Shown: piece by piece, positions 6,350-9,479 of the stretch
How the letters are laid out: each line of letters opens with the position of its first letter
Numbering within the stretch: the stretch's first letter is position 1
Source of the DNA: an uncultured Haemophilus sp.
GTDB taxonomy: Bacteria; Pseudomonadota; Gammaproteobacteria; Enterobacterales; Pasteurellaceae
Direction of reading: 5' to 3'
Assembly (NCBI RefSeq): GCF_905207935.1
Contig: NZ_CAJLNI010000075.1
Span: 1-9,479, forward strand
DNA: 9,479 nt
Made by a program: the position numbers and the translations under genes
The notes under the pieces: generated by a model
Database searches by the model: none
What the model was told of the DNA's origin: nothing
Seen by the model: the letters and a program-made list of their open reading frames with translations, nothing else

Positions 6350-7285
6350 ATGAAACTTGCTGTTATTTTACCCGCATACAATGCAGAAAATTTTATTGCT
6401 GAATGTTTAGATTCATTATTGAATCAGACATTTAGTGATTTTTGTATTCTGGCAGTTAATGATGCATCTACCGATAACACAGGTAACATTCTCGAAAATT
6501 ATGCGGCAAAAGATACTCGCTTACGTGTTTACCATTTACCACAAAACCAAGGTGAGCCTGCTGTAATGCAATTTGCCATGGATATGCTTAACTATATGAA
6601 TGTTGAATATGTTGCACGTATGGATTCCGATGATATTTGTGTGTCACACCGTTTTGAAAAACAAGTTCAATATTTAGATGACCATCCCGAAATTGATATT
6701 TTAGGAAGTAATGCACTGCTCTTTAATGATGGGCAAACTGATAAAGCGTCTAAAGTAAGTACACTTCCTCTTTTAGATAAAGATATAAAAGCACATTTTT
6801 CTTTAGCTCGAGATAATATTATTAATCCCTCTTCAATGTGGCGACATTCTAGTATCAAAACCCTTGAAATAAATTATGCCCAAACAGCCACCGCTCCCGA
6901 TTTTCATATGTGGGTACAATGTGCATTACACAAAAAGACATTTGCGAATTTACCAGAACCCTTGTTGCTTTATCGGCTACACCCAGGGCAAGAAAGTAAA
7001 AAACAAGAAAAAATAAATGAAGCAGTTCAATACTCTATGGAGCTATGGATAAGTCATTTATTTCCAGAATTAACACCTAAAGAAGTCAGCCTATTAAGTC
7101 TTATACTACACGGGAAAACCATTAAATTACGCACTGAAGAGTTTGAAATCGCGTTTTCGGCTTATAACAAAGTTCGTTCAAATAATGAAATCTCACTATT
7201 TGGTGAAGATCGGGAAACGATGTTTAGTATTTTAGATGCACATACACAATTCTTGAAAAAGCTTTTGTATCAAAGAACGCAATAA
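6350..7285 (+). CDS. Glycosyltransferase family 2 protein
   Basis: Probable cytoplasmic GT-A fold sugar transferase that uses a nucleotide-sugar donor. It is likely to build lipooligosaccharide or another surface glycan, but the donor, acceptor and linkage cannot be read from sequence. It has 311 residues. The N-terminus LAVILPAYNAENFIAECLDSLLNQT and VNDASTDNT (Asp38) are typical of GT2 enzymes. The metal-binding DXD motif is Asp92-Ser93-Asp94 in ARMDSDD, followed by RFEKQVQYLDDHPEIDILGSN. No signal peptide or membrane segment is visible. The ATG has only a weak GGA upstream. It stands alone, flanked by terminators. Two 60-base samples (6361-6420 and 6781-6840) are only 16/60 G+C, much lower than pyrG, as is common for laterally acquired surface-glycan genes. 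No simple-sequence repeat that would suggest phase variation is present. Confidence 0.85.
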   Translation: MKLAVILPAYNAENFIAECLDSLLNQTFSDFCILAVNDASTDNTGNILENYAAKDTRLRVYHLPQNQGEPAVMQFAMDMLNYMNVEYVARMDSDDICVSHRFEKQVQYLDDHPEIDILGSNALLFNDGQTDKASKVSTLPLLDKDIKAHFSLARDNIINPSSMWRHSSIKTLEINYAQTATAPDFHMWVQCALHKKTFANLPEPLLLYRLHPGQESKKQEKINEAVQYSMELWISHLFPELTPKEVSLLSLILHGKTIKLRTEEFEIAFSAYNKVRSNNEISLFGEDRETMFSILDAHTQFLKKLLYQRTQ

Positions 7286-7307
7286 AGCTTTTACTTCATC
7301 AGACTAC

Positions 7308-7340
7308 TTCCCCAATCTGAATAGGATTAGGGAAATTTTT
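7308..7340 (+). terminator. Terminator after the glycosyltransferase gene
   Basis: TTCCCCAATC (7308-7317) and GATTAGGGAA (7325-7334) form a 10-position stem with one mismatch and a 7-base loop, followed by ATTTTT. It lies 22 bases after the stop codon, on the correct strand for the glycosyltransferase gene. Confidence 0.65.
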
Positions 7341-7355
7341 ATCCGTTTTAATATC

Positions 7356-7406
7356 AAAGTGCGGTCATTTTTAGCCAAATTTTTTGCAATAACATCACCG
7401 TACTTT
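7356..7406 (+). terminator. USS with degenerate inverted partner between convergent genes
   Basis: AAAGTGCGGT (7356-7365, containing an exact USS core at 7357-7365) can pair with ACCGTACTTT (7397-7406) over 10 positions, with one G-U pair in + strand RNA and a 31-base loop. In - strand RNA the same position is an A-C mismatch. It sits between the convergent glycosyltransferase and DUF4153 genes, so it may once have been, or may still be, a shared terminator. The long loop and lack of a clean T-run make it weak today. Confidence 0.45.
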
Positions 7407-7417
7407 ACATATCTAAC

Positions 7418-9187
7418 CTATTTCTCAAAAATGGCTTCGACGGTTAATTCCTTGTAATGATAGCCCTTTTCTTGACTAAATTGCATTTCAAGTGAACCTA
7501 AATAGATAGCAAAACTTGGCGCATCAATTTTTAGTAAGTCTTTACGGATGAGTTTAAGATCTGATTCCGCCAGTTTTTTCATTGAGTCTAAATGATGTTG
7601 TTGAAAGGCCTGTTTAATATGCTGATCCATATCGGTACAATATCTATCATGCTCTTCAACAAAACAAACTTCGGCTCGTTCTTTTGACTCATTCTCTTCT
7701 TTTTTCGAGCTGTTATCGTCCACACGATAGAATTGATAGACTGGCACATGGATCCATTTTTTATACGAGCTTACATCAATTGACGACCATTCGAACTCCG
7801 CTTCTCTAATCGGACTATTTTGCTGCGCCATAATGTCGCTATCATTGATACGGAAAGAATGCTCATAAACATCCAATGAAATCAGTTCATTCGCTTTTTC
7901 ACCATATCTTTGTACAAAGGCTTTTCGTTTCTCTTCATAATTAGAGCTGTCATAAGGCCCTAAGTCCAAACGATGGACTAAATAATCAGATACATCATCT
8001 AATTCATTCCAATCTTGGCGTTCGTTTTCTGGCATATTTTCTAAACGACTAAAAAAATCCACATCATCACGAATTTTTCCTTGTCCATCAGATAAATTAA
8101 GCTTTGTGAGTAAATGCTCAAAGCGTTCCGTTTGCCTTTGATAAGCAATTTCTTTCGGATTCACCACCCAAGTCATGACAAAAATAGCTATCATTACAAC
8201 AACAGAAATCAAACGATATTGACGAATTTTAGGGATGATTAAAATGGTATAAGCAATCGTAATCGCCGAGGCTAATGCCACTAAATAAATACGTTGTTCA
8301 GTCCAAGCATAGGCACTAATTCGACGATCAATAGCCAACCATAACAATACAATTGGCACAATGGAAAGGTATGGGAAAAACTTAAAGAAACTGTCCCAAT
8401 TTGCTTTAACACTAATACTACGTAAAGCGTAAACACCTAAGCCTCCAACTAAGTAAGGCAACGCAATATTCGACACCATACCTTTTGGCAAAGCCCCTGC
8501 TAAGATAATTTTGCCAACGTAAGCATAAAGTAGTGCAGTAAAAATCATCAAGGCGGGCGCTAAGATAAAATTCACTAAAATGTCAAAACTACGATTTAGC
8601 GTCATCTCTGTATTTTCTTGGCGCTGTTGAAAGACCAAAAAGAACAAAGGAAGGCAAAATGCAGTAATGGAGGAATAAAGATGCTTTTGAAACCATTCAC
8701 CAAAATCAATGTTAAATAATGTACTGATTGAAGCCAAAATTGCAGCGACCAAACCAGAAACTAGCCCCCAGCCAGCAATGGATGAAGTGATGTAATATAG
8801 AGTCGTAAAATTACGATAAGTAAAGGCTTGATTGTTTCTGACAAATGGAAAGCCGAATAATATCAATAACACAATAAATTGAGCGCCCCAAAACTTAGGG
8901 CTATAGCCATAAAAATCAGCATTATCATTCACTTGCCAAATGATGAAAACAGTAATGAGAGGCACAATCCACGAAAAACGATACCATGAGTAAGGACGAG
9001 ACAAATAAATAAAGGCAAGTAGCATCGGCTCAAATAGCCAATAAGCTAAATGATCTTTTTCTGAGTTCATATCCACAAACCAAATTCCAAGAGCAAACGC
9101 AGCAATCATGAAGATTTCAATCGGATGGGTAGATATCGCTGATTTTATTTGTATTTTAGTTTGCTGAAAAAAAGTCGAAAGAGACAT
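7418..9187 (-). CDS. Polytopic membrane protein, DUF4153 family
   Basis: Function unknown. 589 residues from the chosen start. Roughly 10-11 hydrophobic segments fill residues 23 to 342, and a hydrophilic tail fills 343-589. LLYAYVGKIILAGALPKGMVSN (about 219-240) and WTEQRIYL (295-302) resemble the conserved blocks of DUF4153-type proteins (YxYxxKI...LPKGxVS and TExRY); family assignment is from memory. The frame can be extended to 9220, but the ATG at 9187 has AAGGA six bases upstream and begins MSLSTFFQQ, so I prefer it; the extension (RLCCIEKGII) covers the ribosome binding site. The basic loop PKIRQYR (319-325) suggests, by the positive-inside rule, that the C-terminal tail faces the periplasm. 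The tail holds two cysteines, Cys508 and Cys517, which could form a disulfide. The gene is convergent with the glycosyltransferase and seems monocistronic. Confidence 0.75.
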   Translation of the reverse strand: MSLSTFFQQTKIQIKSAISTHPIEIFMIAAFALGIWFVDMNSEKDHLAYWLFEPMLLAFIYLSRPYSWYRFSWIVPLITVFIIWQVNDNADFYGYSPKFWGAQFIVLLILFGFPFVRNNQAFTYRNFTTLYYITSSIAGWGLVSGLVAAILASISTLFNIDFGEWFQKHLYSSITAFCLPLFFLVFQQRQENTEMTLNRSFDILVNFILAPALMIFTALLYAYVGKIILAGALPKGMVSNIALPYLVGGLGVYALRSISVKANWDSFFKFFPYLSIVPIVLLWLAIDRRISAYAWTEQRIYLVALASAITIAYTILIIPKIRQYRLISVVVMIAIFVMTWVVNPKEIAYQRQTERFEHLLTKLNLSDGQGKIRDDVDFFSRLENMPENERQDWNELDDVSDYLVHRLDLGPYDSSNYEEKRKAFVQRYGEKANELISLDVYEHSFRINDSDIMAQQNSPIREAEFEWSSIDVSSYKKWIHVPVYQFYRVDDNSSKKEENESKERAEVCFVEEHDRYCTDMDQHIKQAFQQHHLDSMKKLAESDLKLIRKDLLKIDAPSFAIYLGSLEMQFSQEKGYHYKELTVEAIFEK

Positions 9188-9193
9188 AATGAT

Positions 9194-9198
9194 TCCTT
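9194..9198 (-). promoter_or_regulatory. Ribosome binding site that fixes the DUF4153 start
   Basis: AAGGA on the - strand, six bases before the ATG at 9187-9185. The longer in-frame ATG ending at 9220 has no comparable site, so the shorter protein is preferred. Upstream on the - strand a TTGGTT / TATTAT pair (9276-9271 and 9251-9246) has a 19-base spacer and is only a weak promoter candidate. Confidence 0.7.
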
Positions 9199-9336
9199 TT
9201 TCAATGCAACAAAGTCTCAATTAAGAATAAATAATGCGTCGTAAAATAATACGAAATTTCGCGCAACTTTAACCAACTTTTGAAGGCAATTCCACTGAAA
9301 TAAAAGAAATAATTGGCGAAAAAGAGATAAAAACTT

Positions 9337-9385
9337 ACCGCACTTTATTGAAAAACAAGATGCAGATCAAAGTGCGGTTATTTTT
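9337..9385. terminator. USS-pair stem-loop, terminator-like in both directions
   Basis: ACCGCACTTT (9337-9346) and AAAGTGCGGT (9369-9378) form a perfect 10-bp stem with a 22-base loop; both arms contain an exact USS core (9337-9345 on -, 9370-9378 on +). TATTTTT follows on the + strand and AAGTTTTTA on the - strand. No gene in the window ends here: the flanking genes diverge. It may insulate the two promoters, end an unrecognised short transcript, or serve only in DNA uptake. Confidence 0.6.
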
Positions 9386-9387
9386 CC

Positions 9388-9416
9388 AAGACAAATTTCT
9401 AAATTTGCTTTATTAT
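9388..9416 (+). promoter_or_regulatory. Candidate promoter with internal palindrome for the gene at 9475
   Basis: AAGACA (9388-9393) and TATTAT (9411-9416) are separated by 17 bases; the -35 matches TTGACA at four of six positions and the -10 at five of six. Most of the spacer is a perfect inverted repeat, CAAATTT-CT-AAATTTG (9392-9407), placed where a repressor would block polymerase. The regulator is not identified. Confidence 0.42.
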
Positions 9417-9425
9417 ATCTCCGTT

Positions 9426-9439
9426 TTAGGTTCGCCTAA
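9426..9439 (+). other. Small UUCG hairpin at the predicted mRNA 5' end
   Basis: TTAGG-TTCG-CCTAA: a perfect 5-bp stem with a UUCG tetraloop, though the closing pair is G-C and not the especially stable C-G. It lies just after the predicted start site (about 9423), so it could protect the 5' end of the leader of the next gene. Confidence 0.35.
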
Positions 9440-9474
9440 CTAATTTTAATTAACTTTAAACAGAGGAAAACAAA

Positions 9475-9479
9475 ATGGC
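9475..9479 (+). CDS. Start of an unidentified gene (cut by the window edge)
   Basis: ATGGC at the right edge is preceded by AGAGGA (9462-9467) at normal spacing, and a candidate promoter lies about 60 bases upstream. Only Met and two bases of the next codon are visible, so nothing can be said about the product. Confidence 0.65.

Larger units (their letters stand above)
9188..9474. other. Divergent intergenic region (287 bases)
   Basis: This stretch separates the - strand DUF4153 gene from a + strand gene that begins at 9475. It holds no credible reading frame. It contains a 10-bp palindrome CGAAATTTCG (9252-9261), a USS-pair stem-loop, a candidate + promoter with an embedded palindrome, and a UUCG hairpin, listed separately where supported. 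Confidence 0.8.

Noticed and set aside
6228..6360. Phase-variable simple repeat controlling the glycosyltransferase
   Set aside because: No tandem tetranucleotide or homopolymer tract long enough is present upstream or in the 5' coding part.
7258..7292. Direct repeat AAAGCTTTT twice around the glycosyltransferase stop codon
   Set aside because: Nine bases, low complexity and self-palindromic; likely chance in A/T-rich DNA and not target-site duplication.
9188..9220. Longer N-terminus for the DUF4153 protein (ATG ending at 9220)
   Set aside because: It runs through the AAGGA ribosome binding site of the ATG at 9187 and adds 11 residues with no support.
1..9479. CRISPR arrays, tRNA/rRNA genes, insertion sequences, toxin-antitoxin or phage genes
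   Set aside because: Repeated reading found no regularly spaced repeats, cloverleaf-like segments, transposase or integrase motifs.

Overview
The window looks like chromosomal DNA from a Pasteurellaceae species of the Haemophilus influenzae / parainfluenzae / Aggregatibacter group. The strongest sign is nine exact copies of the Hin-type DNA uptake sequence (USS) core AAGTGCGGT, counting both strands, several of them in inverted pairs that form transcription terminators. The A+T-leaning codon use and the proteins themselves agree with this. Species cannot be settled from the window alone.

Region 1 (1-4391, + strand) is the distal part of an L-fucose catabolic operon in the order fucK (3' half only), fucU, fucA, fucP, then fucO. 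FucP imports L-fucose, FucU interconverts its anomers, FucI (expected upstream, outside the window) isomerises it to L-fuculose, FucK phosphorylates it, FucA splits L-fuculose-1-phosphate into dihydroxyacetone phosphate and L-lactaldehyde, and FucO reduces the lactaldehyde to 1,2-propanediol to regenerate NAD+. fucK to fucP are closely spaced. A USS-pair terminator lies between fucP and fucO, so fucO is partly uncoupled. A short stretch of fucO is markedly G+C-rich.

Region 2 (4392-6287) is pyrG, the housekeeping CTP synthase, behind a 198-base intergenic region that is richer than it first looks. It holds a perfect 14-bp palindrome over a candidate -35 box, a candidate promoter pair, a 17-bp inverted repeat without mismatches (two G-U pairs), a USS, and a second -10 box. 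pyrG ends at a strong 15-bp USS-pair terminator.

Region 3 (6288-7406) is a single A+T-rich family 2 glycosyltransferase, probably for a surface glycan, closed by a hairpin terminator and a degenerate USS pair. Region 4 (7418-9187, - strand) is a large polytopic membrane protein of the DUF4153 type with a long hydrophilic C-terminal tail. Region 5 (9188-9479) is a divergent intergenic region with a USS-pair stem-loop, a palindrome between candidate -35 and -10 boxes, a UUCG hairpin, and the first codon of another + strand gene.

No mobile element, CRISPR array, tRNA or rRNA was seen. The genes are mostly of known families. The points most worth a second look are the pyrG leader architecture, the G+C-rich patch in fucO, the half-decayed USS terminators, and the DUF4153 protein's paired-cysteine tail. 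I do not see convincing evidence of a wholly new system.
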